Source: SKPT01 sp040905445 (GTDB lineage: Bacteria > Planctomycetota > Phycisphaerae > Phycisphaerales > Phycisphaeraceae). From it: a stretch of DNA of 64,000 bases. The notes under the pieces were generated by a model. The model was not told where the DNA came from and searched no databases. It saw only the letters and a program-made list of their open reading frames with translations. Positions 7,519-16,099 of the stretch are shown here, one piece after another; position 1 is the stretch's first letter, and each line of letters begins with the position of its first letter. The stretch lies in contig JBBDRN010000041.1 in NCBI GenBank assembly GCA_040905445.1, forward strand, positions 1-64,000. Reading direction: 5' to 3'. The position numbers and the translations under genes were made by a program.

Positions 7519-8799
7519 TTACCGATCCAGCTCCGCGGCGATGATGTTCAGGCTGCCCAGGATCGCCACCACGTCCGCCAGCAGGTGGCCTTCCATCATC
7601 GAGGCGAACGACTGATAGTTGATGAAGCTCGGCGGGCGCGTCTTCGCCCGCCACGCCCGCGGCCCGCCGTCGCTGACGATGTAATAGCCCAGCTCCCCGT
7701 TGGCGGACTCCTGCGCCGCGTAGACCTCGGCGACGGGCGCCTGCCAGCCGCGGTTGGTCATGATCAGCTCGAAGTGCTGGATCAACCCCTCGATCGAGCC
7801 GTACACCTGCGGCTTGTCGGGCTTGACGATCTTGCCATCCACGTCCGCGTTGATCGGCCCGCCGGGGATGTCGTCGATGAGCTGCTCGATGATCTGCGCC
7901 GCCTGCTTCGTCTCCTCGAGGCGCACGAGGTACCGCGCGTACACGTCGCCGGTCGTCGCGACCGGCACCTTGAACGTCACCGGCTTCGCACCCTGGCCGT
8001 CCCAGTTGTCGGCGTAGCAGAGGTAGGGCTCATCCTTGCGCACGTCGCGCTTCACGCCCGACGCCCGCGCCATGGGGCCCGACAGCGACCAGGCGATCGC
8101 GTCCTCGCGCGAGATGATGCCGACGCCCTCCGTACGATCGCGGAAGATCCGGTTCTTCGTCAGCAGCGTCTCGATGTCGGCGAGCTCCGGGCGAAGCTGC
8201 TCGTTGAGAAACCGCTTGACCATCCGCTTGAAGACCTCGTCGTCCGGGATGTCCTGCATGGCTCCGCCGACGCGCGTCCAGTCCGGGTGGAAGCGCTGCC
8301 CGGAGATGTAGTCCATGATGTCGTAGATCTTCTCGCGCGGGTTGAAGCCGTACAGGAAGCTGGTGAACGCGCCGAGGTCGAGCGCGGCGGTGCCGATGTT
8401 GAAGAGGTGGTTCTGGATGCGCCCCAGCTCCGCGAGAATCGTGCGGAGCACCTTGCAGCGGGGCGTCAGGTCGATGCCGAAGAGCTTTTCGACGGCCGTG
8501 TGCCAGGCGATGTCGTTGGCGATCGGCGAGATGTAGTCCATCCGGCTGACGGTCGAGACGTACTGGTTGTAGTCGTGGTGCTCGGCGAGCTTCTCGAAGC
8601 CCGAGTGCAGGTACCCGATGTGCGGCACGACGCGGGCGACGCGCTCGCCGTCAAGCTCCATGACCAGGCGCAGCGTGGTGTGGGTCGAGGGGTGCTGGGG
8701 CCCGAAGTTGAGCGTCCACCGGTCGCCGCGCTGCTCCTCGGGGCGCAGGTAGGGCGTGGTCTCCATGTCGACGTCGAGGGGTGTGAGGTCGTACGGCAT
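7519..8799 (-). CDS. nuoD: NADH-quinone oxidoreductase subunit D
   Basis: 426 residues; the 49-kDa-type subunit of complex I that forms part of the quinone site with NuoB. Typical segments are Phe-Gly-Pro-Gln-His-Pro-Ser-Thr-His near the N-terminus, His-Ile-Gly-Tyr-Leu-His, the Gln-Arg-Phe-His region, and the C-terminal Ile-Leu-Gly-Ser-Leu-Asn. The start at 8799 is chosen because upstream in-frame sequence runs into a palindromic repeat. It is the first nuo gene in this cluster. nuoA-C and nuoG-N are not here. Confidence 0.95.
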   Translation of the reverse strand: MPYDLTPLDVDMETTPYLRPEEQRGDRWTLNFGPQHPSTHTTLRLVMELDGERVARVVPHIGYLHSGFEKLAEHHDYNQYVSTVSRMDYISPIANDIAWHTAVEKLFGIDLTPRCKVLRTILAELGRIQNHLFNIGTAALDLGAFTSFLYGFNPREKIYDIMDYISGQRFHPDWTRVGGAMQDIPDDEVFKRMVKRFLNEQLRPELADIETLLTKNRIFRDRTEGVGIISREDAIAWSLSGPMARASGVKRDVRKDEPYLCYADNWDGQGAKPVTFKVPVATTGDVYARYLVRLEETKQAAQIIEQLIDDIPGGPINADVDGKIVKPDKPQVYGSIEGLIQHFELIMTNRGWQAPVAEVYAAQESANGELGYYIVSDGGPRAWRAKTRPPSFINYQSFASMMEGHLLADVVAILGSLNIIAAELDR

Positions 8800-8860
8800 A
8801 GAGCGGGGATTGTAGCGAGTCCGCCACACCATGTGGAGCGTCCACCCCCGTCGCACCACC

Positions 8861-9006
8861 GTTAGAGCGCCTTCAATCCATTCGTAGCGGGTGGGTGCCA
8901 CTGACAAGCGGAGTCCGCGGAGCTTGTCAGTGCGAATTGCCGCCAACACGGACAAGGCCGAGGACGGCCTTGTCCGTGGCACCCGCTACGATTGAATTGA
9001 ACGCGC
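8861..9006. repeat. MITE-like palindromic element with GTGCCACTGAC core, copy 2
   Basis: The left end GTTAGAGCGCCTTCAATCC and right end (reverse complement GCGCGTTCAATTCAATCG) match copy 1 at 3158-3322. The inside carries GGTGCCACTGACAAG and GTCCGTGGCACCCGCTACG as inverted arms, with extra stems on GCGGAGTCCGC and AAGGCCGAGGACGGCCTT. It lies between the MBL gene and nuoD, upstream of nuoD, so it may contribute the nuoD leader. Confidence 0.7.
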
Positions 9007-9047
9007 ACCCCCGCCCCGGCACCCCCGCGCCCCCCAGAGGGCGGCCG

Positions 9048-10121
9048 CTAACGGGGCGGTGCGGCGAGGGTCATTTGGCGCCCGCGCATCGCGGGCAGGG
9101 GCCGCACCGTCACCCACCCCGTGCGCCGACGCTGCTCTGTCAGCCGCACCCGCCTCGCCAGCGTCGGCTCGGCGTCGAACACCCGCCGGAGCTTCGTCGG
9201 ATGGTTGCACTGGCTGCTGCGGTGCATCAGCAGCACGTGCCGCGGGTTGGCGTGCGGCGAGAGGGCGTCGATCGCCCGCACCGCGGCGAGGGCCTGCTCG
9301 TTGGACAGGTGCCCCGAGTCGGACAGGTTGCGCCGGTTGACGAACGTCGGCCGCGAGCTTGTGACCGTCATCCAGTGGTCGTAGTTTGCCTCGATCGCCA
9401 GCACGTCGACCCCCGCGAGGTGGCGCACCAGCCCCGGCGGGACGTGCCCCAGATCCGTCGCGTACCCCAGCGCCAGCGTCCGTCCGGGCGGGGTGCCGTC
9501 CCGATCCTGTAGCCCCACCTGGAAGGGCGGGGCCTTGGCGTCGCGCCCCACCTCCAGCCGATACGCGATCGTCCCCTGCCGGTCGTGCTGGCAGCGGAAC
9601 GGGTGGGCCACGACGTGCGGCAGGGGGTGGAACGGTCCCTCGTCGAACGTATGCACCAGCCCGGCGTCGAGCAGCCGGTCTGCTGCAGGCAGGCACGCCA
9701 GTTCCGGCAGGTGCCAGCGGTGCAGGTGCAGGTCGATGCGATCGCGCAGCAGCACCGGGATCCAGCTCGGCCGAAAGTGGTCGCGGTCCAGGTGGGTCAG
9801 GCAGATGGCGTGGATGTCGTCGAGGCTGACCCGGGCCTGTGCGAGGCGCCGAGCCGTGGTGCGCGGACCGAACCCGGCGTCGAGGAGGATGGACCGGCGG
9901 GGGGTTGTGAGGCCGGCGGTGGCGGGGAGATGGGCGACGGTGCTGTTGCCGCCGGAGCCGGAGCCGAGGACGCAGACGCGGAGCGTGGGCGGGGCGGATG
10001 GGTGATTTATGATTTCTGATGGCTGATTGCGTGCTGGCGGGGCCTGCGTCGGGGCGGGGGCGGGCGTGGCGGAGGTGGTGGCGACGGCGGGGGCGAGGGT
10101 GAAGAGCGAGATCTGGTCCAC
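9048..10121 (-). CDS. MBL-fold metallohydrolase, YycJ/WalJ-like, with altered metal motif
   Basis: 357 residues. The GTG at 10121 with GGAGG seven bases upstream is the best start; earlier starts read through a palindromic repeat. The start of the domain, Leu-Gly-Ser-Gly-Ser-Gly-Gly-Asn-Ser, and the later Gly-His-Leu-Ser-Asn-Glu-Gln-Ala match the YycJ/WalJ exonuclease-like MBL family. The usual His-x-His-x-Asp-His metal motif (near residues 108-113) reads Thr-His-Leu-Asp-Arg-Asp-His, so the second His is Asp. The N-terminal 60 residues are low-complexity Pro/Ala and include a decayed heptamer repeat. It is likely a cytosolic hydrolase; substrate unknown. Confidence 0.8.
   Translation of the reverse strand: MDQISLFTLAPAVATTSATPAPAPTQAPPARNQPSEIINHPSAPPTLRVCVLGSGSGGNSTVAHLPATAGLTTPRRSILLDAGFGPRTTARRLAQARVSLDDIHAICLTHLDRDHFRPSWIPVLLRDRIDLHLHRWHLPELACLPAADRLLDAGLVHTFDEGPFHPLPHVVAHPFRCQHDRQGTIAYRLEVGRDAKAPPFQVGLQDRDGTPPGRTLALGYATDLGHVPPGLVRHLAGVDVLAIEANYDHWMTVTSSRPTFVNRRNLSDSGHLSNEQALAAVRAIDALSPHANPRHVLLMHRSSQCNHPTKLRRVFDAEPTLARRVRLTEQRRRTGWVTVRPLPAMRGRQMTLAAPPR
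10001..10029. repeat. Decayed AATCAGA heptamer repeat inside a coding region
   Basis: Read on the minus strand the heptamers are AATCAGC, CATCAGA, AATCATA, AATCACC. They translate in frame to Asn-Gln-Pro-Ser-Glu-Ile-Ile-Asn-His-Pro in the N-terminal linker of the MBL protein. The pattern matches better-preserved repeats in mutS and priA. Confidence 0.55.
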
Positions 10122-10188
10122 AGCCTGGCCTCCGTGCGCGGCAGCCGCCTCATCATATCGCGCCCCATCCGGCCACGGAACCGGTTGC

Positions 10189-10324
10189 GTAGGGTCCGCT
10201 GTGCGGACCATTCCGCTCCCCTCCCTGCGGGAGGGGCTGGGGGAGGGTGCGTCCGCATGCACGCTGCCGCTGCGAGCCCGGTCACATGCACGCATCGCGG
10301 AAAGGTCCGCACAGCGGACCCTAC
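10189..10324. repeat. TAGGGTCC palindrome, copy 2
   Basis: Inverted arms GTAGGGTCCGCTGTGCGGACC at 10189 and its complement ending at 10324 enclose about 90 bases that contain a further GC-rich inverted piece. Each arm can form a seven-pair hairpin. It lies between the end of the SLC13 gene and the start of the MBL gene, both on the minus strand, so it may terminate the SLC13 transcript. Confidence 0.7.
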
Positions 10325-10358
10325 GGCGGGCAACCGTCGCGCGATTGGTGCCTTGGCG

Positions 10359-12128
10359 TTAGAGCCCCCACACCCGGGGCGCCACGAGCACCGTCACCAG
10401 CAGGCCCGCGACGTTCAGCGGCAGGCCCACGCGCAGGTAGTCGGTGTAGCGATACCCGCCCGGGCCGTAGACCATGAGGTTCGTCTGGTACCCGATCGGC
10501 GTGGCGAATGCCGCGGACGCGGCGATCATGATGGCGATCGCAAAGGGCATGAACGGTGCGCCGACCGCGCCGGCGGCGGCGTAGGCGATGGGGAAGATCA
10601 GCACGGCCGCGGCGTTGTTGGTGATCATCTCGGTAAAGATCGAGGTCATGATGTAGACGGCGATGAGCACGAGCAGCGGGTTGTCGCCGACGAGGCCGAT
10701 CACCGTCGACGCCGTGGCGTGCGCGGCGCCGCTGGCGTGCATCGCCTCGGCGATGCCGAACGCCGCGCCGATCACCAGCAGCACCGGCCAGTCGATCGCG
10801 CGGCGGGCCTCGGCGCCGGTGCAGCATCGCGTCAGGATCATCAGCACCGCGGCCGCGAGCGCCGCCTGCAGCATCGTCAGCAGACCCGCCGTCACGACCG
10901 TCACCATGGCCGCCAGAATCACCAGCGCGACCCATGCCCGCTCAAAGCGTGGCGGCGTCGAGTTCTCGACGCGCGAAACGAGGTAGAAGTCGCGGCTGTT
11001 GCGCTGCTGGTCGGCGAAGCTGGGCGAGGTCTCGAGCAGCAGCGTGTCGCCCGGCTGCAGCGCGATGTCGCCGATCTTCTGCTTCAGCCGCTCGCCGTGG
11101 CGGGCGACGGCGATGACGGCGGCGTTGTAGTTGGAACGGAACCGCCCTTCGCGGATCGTCTTGCCCACGATGGGGCAGGAGGGGGACACGACGGCCTCGA
11201 TGAGGCAGCGCTGATTTGCCGGGGCGCTGAGCTTGAAGAGCTGGTCGGTGGCCGGCTCCAGGCCGCGCATCTTGCGCAGGTCGACGACCGACTCGACGAT
11301 GCCGGCGAAGACGAGGCGGTCGCCCTCATGCAGCCGCGCCTCCGGGGCGACGGCGGGGAGGACTTCACCGGCGCGGTCGATCTCGACAAGGTAGAGGCCC
11401 GGCAGGTGGCGCAGGCCGGCTTGCTCGATCGACTGGCCGGCGAGCAGGCTCGCCGGCGGGACGATCATCTCGACGGTGTACTGGCGCGGGTCGGCGTTGA
11501 CGCCGAACGCCCCGGCGCGGTCGGGCAGCAGGCGACGGCCGACGAGCAGCATGTAGACGAGGCCCAGGAGCGTCAGCGGCAGGCCGACCCAGGCGATCTC
11601 GAACATGGTGATGCCGCGTTGCCCGGGCTGGGCGAGCAGCAGGCCGTTGACGACGAGGTTGGTGCTGGTGCCGATGAGCGTGCACGTGCCGCCGAGGATA
11701 GCGGCGTAGCTGAGGGGAATGAAGAGCTTGGAGGGGTTGATGCCGGTCTTCTTGCACCAGTCGCTGACGACGGGCATGAGCATGGCGACGATGGGCGTGT
11801 TGTTGAGAAAGGCGCTGAGGCCTGCGGCGGGGAGCATCAGCCGCGCCTGCGCCGAAGCGACGGACCGCGACCTTCCGAGCGCGGGCTGGACGAGCATCGT
11901 CATGGCGCCGGTCTGGGTCAGGCCGGCGACGACGACGAAGAGCGCGGCGACGGTGACGAGGCCCTCGTTGCCGAAGCCGGCGACGGCGTCGGCGGGGCTG
12001 ACGACGCCGAGCGTGGTCAGCCCCGCCAGGCCGCCGAGGAGGATGAGATCGGGCCCGGCGACGCGGCGGACGAGGGCCGCGACGATCAGCGCGATGGTGC
12101 CGAGGGTGATCCAGGCGTGCCAATCCAT
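10359..12128 (-). CDS. SLC13/DASS-type anion transporter with two RCK-C domains
   Basis: 589 residues in the inner membrane. Two hydrophobic blocks (about residues 5-190 and 395-585) flank two soluble TrkA-C/RCK-C domains (about 215-385). The transport signatures Leu-Asn-Asn-Thr-Pro in the first half, Gly-Thr-Ser-Thr-Asn, and Thr-Asn-Asn-Ala-Ala in the second half are those of sodium-coupled dicarboxylate, sulfate or citrate carriers. The substrate cannot be set from sequence; RCK-containing members are often annotated as sulfate or generic SLC13 permeases. The start at 12128 has GGAA six bases upstream. Confidence 0.88.
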   Translation of the reverse strand: MDWHAWITLGTIALIVAALVRRVAGPDLILLGGLAGLTTLGVVSPADAVAGFGNEGLVTVAALFVVVAGLTQTGAMTMLVQPALGRSRSVASAQARLMLPAAGLSAFLNNTPIVAMLMPVVSDWCKKTGINPSKLFIPLSYAAILGGTCTLIGTSTNLVVNGLLLAQPGQRGITMFEIAWVGLPLTLLGLVYMLLVGRRLLPDRAGAFGVNADPRQYTVEMIVPPASLLAGQSIEQAGLRHLPGLYLVEIDRAGEVLPAVAPEARLHEGDRLVFAGIVESVVDLRKMRGLEPATDQLFKLSAPANQRCLIEAVVSPSCPIVGKTIREGRFRSNYNAAVIAVARHGERLKQKIGDIALQPGDTLLLETSPSFADQQRNSRDFYLVSRVENSTPPRFERAWVALVILAAMVTVVTAGLLTMLQAALAAAVLMILTRCCTGAEARRAIDWPVLLVIGAAFGIAEAMHASGAAHATASTVIGLVGDNPLLVLIAVYIMTSIFTEMITNNAAAVLIFPIAYAAAGAVGAPFMPFAIAIMIAASAAFATPIGYQTNLMVYGPGGYRYTDYLRVGLPLNVAGLLVTVLVAPRVWGL

Positions 12129-12286
12129 AGCCGGTTCCAGGGGCTGGTTTCACCGCGGCGCGGCGCTACAATCGCCTGCCCGCGGGCATGTTGCGGCAGG
12201 CGGGACCGCGCGGGGGCGCCGCTAGTGTATGTCTTTTCTTATCGGTGACCTGCCGTCGCGACGGCAAGGGCGAGCGAGGTTTTCTG

Positions 12287-13033
12287 ATGCGTCACGCACC
12301 ATGCCCGGGCCGCCGGCGGGCATCCGTCGCGCCGACCGGCGCCACGCCGCGCGTCCTCGGCCTGGCGCTGCTCGCCGTGCTGCTGGCCGGTTGTGCCGCG
12401 AGTGACGACAGGCCGTCGCGCGAGTCCCGCGACGCGTCCCGTGGGCCGGTGGACCTCGCCGACGCGCTGCCCGAGCGCGCGACGACCGGCACGTACCGCG
12501 CCGTGGCGGGCGACGCGCAAGGCGAGGAATTCCCCCTGCGCATCACCCCCGCGAGCCTCGACGCCGACGGCGTGTTCGAGATCGAGGGGCTGCGGCGCAG
12601 CCGCCTGGTGCGCACGGGCGACGGGTCGATCCACGTTGCGGAGGTCATCGACCGGCGCGAGCAGGTGCGGGTGGTGTATGAGCCGGCGGCAGTGATGCTG
12701 CCGGACGCGCTGCGCGTCGGGCAGGTGATGCGTATGGAGATCGAGATGCGCGTGTACCGGCTGGCGGACGGGTCGCGGCAGGCATCCGGCGGGGGCACGA
12801 TCGAGCTGGAGCTGGTGGAGGTGGGCCTGTTTGACACGCCGATGGGCCAGGTGGAGGGCTACCGCATCCGGGAGCATCACGATCTGCGGCTGAGCCTGGC
12901 GCGCGTCGACGTGCGGGTGGACGCGATCTACGCCCGCGGCCTGGGGCCGGTGCGGCTGAGCACCACGCGGCGCACGCGCACGCTGGGATTGTTCGCCAGC
13001 GAGGAGCGCGAGGTGCTCGAGCGGATTGAATAG
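12287..13033 (+). CDS. Lipoprotein of unknown function
   Basis: 248 residues. The ATG at 12287, with GAGG seven bases upstream, gives a long basic N-region, a Leu/Ala-rich core and the lipobox Leu-Leu-Ala-Gly-Cys. The mature protein is mainly beta in character, with alternating hydrophobic residues and a repeated Glu-Leu-Glu pattern. It ends shortly before the sigma-factor gene on the other strand. No domain is recognised. Confidence 0.7.
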   Translation: MRHAPCPGRRRASVAPTGATPRVLGLALLAVLLAGCAASDDRPSRESRDASRGPVDLADALPERATTGTYRAVAGDAQGEEFPLRITPASLDADGVFEIEGLRRSRLVRTGDGSIHVAEVIDRREQVRVVYEPAAVMLPDALRVGQVMRMEIEMRVYRLADGSRQASGGGTIELELVEVGLFDTPMGQVEGYRIREHHDLRLSLARVDVRVDAIYARGLGPVRLSTTRRTRTLGLFASEEREVLERIE

Positions 13034-13060
13034 GGGCTGATTGCTGCCGCGTTGCGGATC

Positions 13061-13942
13061 TCACACCACGGCGTTGTCGCCGCGCAGGGCCCAGAGCGGG
13101 CGTCGGCTGTTGATGCGCTGGTTGAGCTTGCCGATGGCGGCCTGCTCGATCTGGCGGACGCGTTCGCGGGTCAGGCCGACCACTTCGCCGATCTGCTTGA
13201 GCGTGAGCGGCTCGGTGCCATCCAGGCCGTAGCGGAGGCGGAGGATGGTGGCCTCGCGGTCGTCGATGGCTTCGAGCAGGAGGCTGATGGTGTGCAGTTC
13301 GTCGCTGTGGAGCACCTGCTCGTCGGGGGGAACGGTTCTCGGGTCGGCGAGCATCTCTTCGAGCATCATTCCGTCGTCGTCGCTGCCGCCGGCGCGGCTG
13401 TAGCCGCTCTGCGCCGGCCGCTGGTACGCGCGGACCGCCTTGCGGATGATGCGCACCTTCTTGATGGGCAGGTCCATTGCGATGGCGAGCTCCTGGACGC
13501 TGGGCTGGCGGCCGAGCTCCTCCTCGAGCTCGCGGGCGGCTTTCTTCCAGCGGGCGATGAGCTCGACCATGTAGGCGGGGATGTGGATCGGCTGGACGGC
13601 GTTGATCAGCGCCCGCTTGATCGCCTGCTTGATCCACCAGCAGGCGTAGGTCGAGAAGCGGGCGCCCTGGTCGGGGTCGAAGCCTTCGACCGCCTTGAGC
13701 AGGCCGAGGTTGCCCTCCTCGATGAGGTCTTGCAGGGGCAGGCCGCGGTTGGTGTAGCGCTTGGCGACGCTGACGACCAGCCGGAGGTTGGAGCGGACCA
13801 TGTGCTCGCGGGCCTCGGGGCAGTTGTCGTTGATGATGCGACGCGCCAGCTCGCGCTCCTCCTCCGCGGTGAGCAGAGGCGAGCGGTCGATCTGGTGCAT
13901 GTAGAGCTCCAGGTCGCTTTTGACATTGCCTTTGGCCATCAT
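13061..13942 (-). CDS. RNA polymerase sigma factor of the RpoD/sigma-70 family
   Basis: 293 residues from the ATG at 13942 (a second ATG follows directly). The order of domains is: region 1.2 near residues 7-40, region 2 (Gln-Asp-Leu-Ile-Glu-Glu-Gly-Asn-Leu-Gly and Phe-Ser-Thr-Tyr-Ala-Cys-Trp-Trp-Ile), region 3, and region 4 ending in the helix-turn-helix Gly-Leu-Thr-Arg-Glu-Arg-Val-Arg-Gln-Ile-Glu. It lacks the long acidic region 1.1 of large primary factors, so it may be the primary factor of a reduced type or a group 2 factor. No anti-sigma gene is adjacent. The SulP gene is divergent. Confidence 0.9.
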   Translation of the reverse strand: MMAKGNVKSDLELYMHQIDRSPLLTAEEERELARRIINDNCPEAREHMVRSNLRLVVSVAKRYTNRGLPLQDLIEEGNLGLLKAVEGFDPDQGARFSTYACWWIKQAIKRALINAVQPIHIPAYMVELIARWKKAARELEEELGRQPSVQELAIAMDLPIKKVRIIRKAVRAYQRPAQSGYSRAGGSDDDGMMLEEMLADPRTVPPDEQVLHSDELHTISLLLEAIDDREATILRLRYGLDGTEPLTLKQIGEVVGLTRERVRQIEQAAIGKLNQRINSRRPLWALRGDNAVV

Positions 13943-14135
13943 CTCGCTTTCGCCCTGGATGCACAGACCCCTCCGCCCAGGGCCCTGTAAGGCCGGCCGG
14001 CGGCAGTATCCATTTTCGGCTGGATCGCGCGGCCGCTTAAGGCGGGGTGGCTGCGTCCGGGGCCCCGACGCGGCGCGATGATGGGCCGCCGACGCTGCCC
14101 CGATGCAGACGAATTCGCTACGCTGACGCGTCACC

Positions 14136-15932
14136 ATGCCGCCCCTGTCCCAGAGTCTTGTCGAACCCTTCGCGGCCCCGCTGCGCCAGATGGGCCGCAC
14201 CGTCGGCGGTTACAGCCTGGCCAAGGCGCGGGGCGACCTGGTGGCGGGGGCGACGGTGGCGGTCATCGCCGTGCCTCAGTCGATGGCCTACGCGATTGTC
14301 GCCGGCGTCGACCCGGTCTACGGGCTGTACACGCTTATCTTCCTGGCGCTCGTCGGCTCGCTGCTGATGTCGCAGCCGGGCCTGGCGCTGGGGCCGATCA
14401 ACACGCAGAGCCTGCTCGTGGCGTCGATCGTCGTGCGCCTCGTCGACCCGGGCGACGCGACGACGTACCTGGGGCTCGTCGTGGCGCTGACGTTGCTCAA
14501 GGGGGTGATCCAGCTCGTGATGGGCCTGGCCCAGCTCGGCCGGCTGGTCCAGTACGTCAGCCAGAGCGTGATCGTCGGCTTTACCGCGGGCGCGGGCGTG
14601 CTGATCGCCGCCAGCCAGCTACCCGGCTTTCTCGGGTTTCACCTCGACCGTGCTGCCGCGACGTTGCCGGGGCTGCCCGGCACGATCCAGGCGATGGCGG
14701 GGCAGATTCATCACATCCAGCCGGTGGCGGTCGCCCTCGGGCTGCTGTCGCTGGCGATCATGCTCGGCGCGCGGCGCATCTCGATGCTCGTGCCCGGGCC
14801 GCTCATCGCCATCGTCGTGGCGGGGGCGATCGTCTATTTGGCCGGCTACACGACCGCCGACCTGCCGCTGATCGGTTCGCTGCCGCAGGCCCTGCCCACG
14901 CCGGCGCTGCCCGGGTTCTCGATCGGCTTCCTCGAGCCGCTGCTGGCCGGGGCGCTGGCGCTGGCGATGCTCGGGCTCATCGAGAGTCACGCCGTCAGCC
15001 GCAACGTCGTCGCGGAGCACGGCGGACGCGTCGACCCCAACCAGGACCTGATTGCCCAGGGGGTCACGCACGTGCTCGTCAGCTTCCTGGCGTGCATGCC
15101 CGGCTCGGCGAGCTTCTCGCGCTCGCGTCTGAGCCGCTACGCCGGCGCCCGCACCGCGTTTGCCGACTTCTTCACCGGCGGGTACGTCCTCGTGATCTTC
15201 CTGCTGCTCGGGCCCGCTGCGCGGTACGTGCCGCTGACGGTCATCGCCGCGATCCTCTTCGTGATCGCCTGGCAGCTCATCGACTTCCGCTACTTTCGGC
15301 GACTGATCCGCTCGAGCCTGGCCGACACGATCGTCTGCTTCGGCACGCTCGCCGCCACGCTGACGGTGCCGTTGGCGTACGCGGTGTTCGTGGGCATCTT
15401 CCTGAACATCGCCCTCTACCTGCGCCGCGCCAGCCACCTGCACATGAACGAGATGGTGCGCTCGCCCGAGGGCCCGTTCATCGAGCGCCCGATCCGCAAC
15501 CGCGCCGGGCAGCGCACCGTCATGTTCCTGCAGATCGAGGGCGACCTGTTCTTCGGTGTGGCCGACGAGCTCGAGCAGCAACTCGCGAGCCTGGCGCGGG
15601 GCTCGACCAAGGTCGTCATCCTGCGCCTGAAGCGCACCCACTCGGCCGACACCACCGTGCTCAGTGTCCTCGAGCGATTCGTTGACCAGATGCACGCCAA
15701 GGACGGCCACGTGCTGCTGTGCGGCCTGCGCCCGCAGCTCATGGACCAGCTCGAGCGCTTCGGCCTCGTCGACCGTGTCGGACGCGACAACGTTTTCCCG
15801 GCAAGCTTCGGCGTGTTCACCTCCGCGAAACGCGCCCTGCACCGCGCCCGCGAACTCGTCGGCTCGTCGATCGACCTCAACCAGGAACTCGGCGACGAGG
15901 ACGAAACCGAAGGCTGGGGCTACTCGATTTAG
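14136..15932 (+). CDS. SulP family anion permease with C-terminal STAS domain
   Basis: 598 residues. Residues about 25-430 form the multi-span SulP core, with Val-Pro-Gln-Ser-Met-Ala-Tyr-Ala-Ile early and Leu-Gly-Pro-Ile-Asn-Thr-Gln-Ser in the substrate region. Residues about 450-565 form a STAS domain. The family carries sulfate, bicarbonate or similar anions across the inner membrane. The Ser-Ala-Asp-Thr-Thr-Val-Leu segment of the STAS domain corresponds to the regulatory loop. It is followed after one base by a G-rich repeat. Confidence 0.92.
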   Translation: MPPLSQSLVEPFAAPLRQMGRTVGGYSLAKARGDLVAGATVAVIAVPQSMAYAIVAGVDPVYGLYTLIFLALVGSLLMSQPGLALGPINTQSLLVASIVVRLVDPGDATTYLGLVVALTLLKGVIQLVMGLAQLGRLVQYVSQSVIVGFTAGAGVLIAASQLPGFLGFHLDRAAATLPGLPGTIQAMAGQIHHIQPVAVALGLLSLAIMLGARRISMLVPGPLIAIVVAGAIVYLAGYTTADLPLIGSLPQALPTPALPGFSIGFLEPLLAGALALAMLGLIESHAVSRNVVAEHGGRVDPNQDLIAQGVTHVLVSFLACMPGSASFSRSRLSRYAGARTAFADFFTGGYVLVIFLLLGPAARYVPLTVIAAILFVIAWQLIDFRYFRRLIRSSLADTIVCFGTLAATLTVPLAYAVFVGIFLNIALYLRRASHLHMNEMVRSPEGPFIERPIRNRAGQRTVMFLQIEGDLFFGVADELEQQLASLARGSTKVVILRLKRTHSADTTVLSVLERFVDQMHAKDGHVLLCGLRPQLMDQLERFGLVDRVGRDNVFPASFGVFTSAKRALHRARELVGSSIDLNQELGDEDETEGWGYSI

Positions 15933-15933
15933 G

Positions 15934-16075
15934 AAAGTCGGCAGGGGGCAGGGGGCAGGGGGCAGACGGCAGCGGGGAGACGGCCGGGGGTCGACGCCAG
16001 TATCTGTGGGCGCTGCCGCTCGTCCGTCCCCCACTGCCCCCTGCAGTCTGCCCTCTGCCCCCTTTTCCCCCGCCC
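15934..16075. repeat. GGGGGCA heptamer repeat with inverted C-rich arm, G-quadruplex potential
   Basis: Tandem GGGGGCA units at 15944-15963 continue into further G-runs up to about 15990. An inverted C-rich arm follows at about 16027-16070. Three runs of five G with two-base loops, plus a fourth run, give a strong G-quadruplex motif on the plus strand directly after the SulP stop. The related repeat at 19825-19983 has the same units. The region separates SulP from ispH. Confidence 0.65.
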
Positions 16076-16099
16076 CCGCCCCCGCTACCATGCGGGGCC

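Noticed and set aside
10134..12248. Plus-strand frame of 704 codons opposite the SLC13 transporter
   Set aside because: Antisense to an obvious membrane protein gene and starts inside a palindrome.
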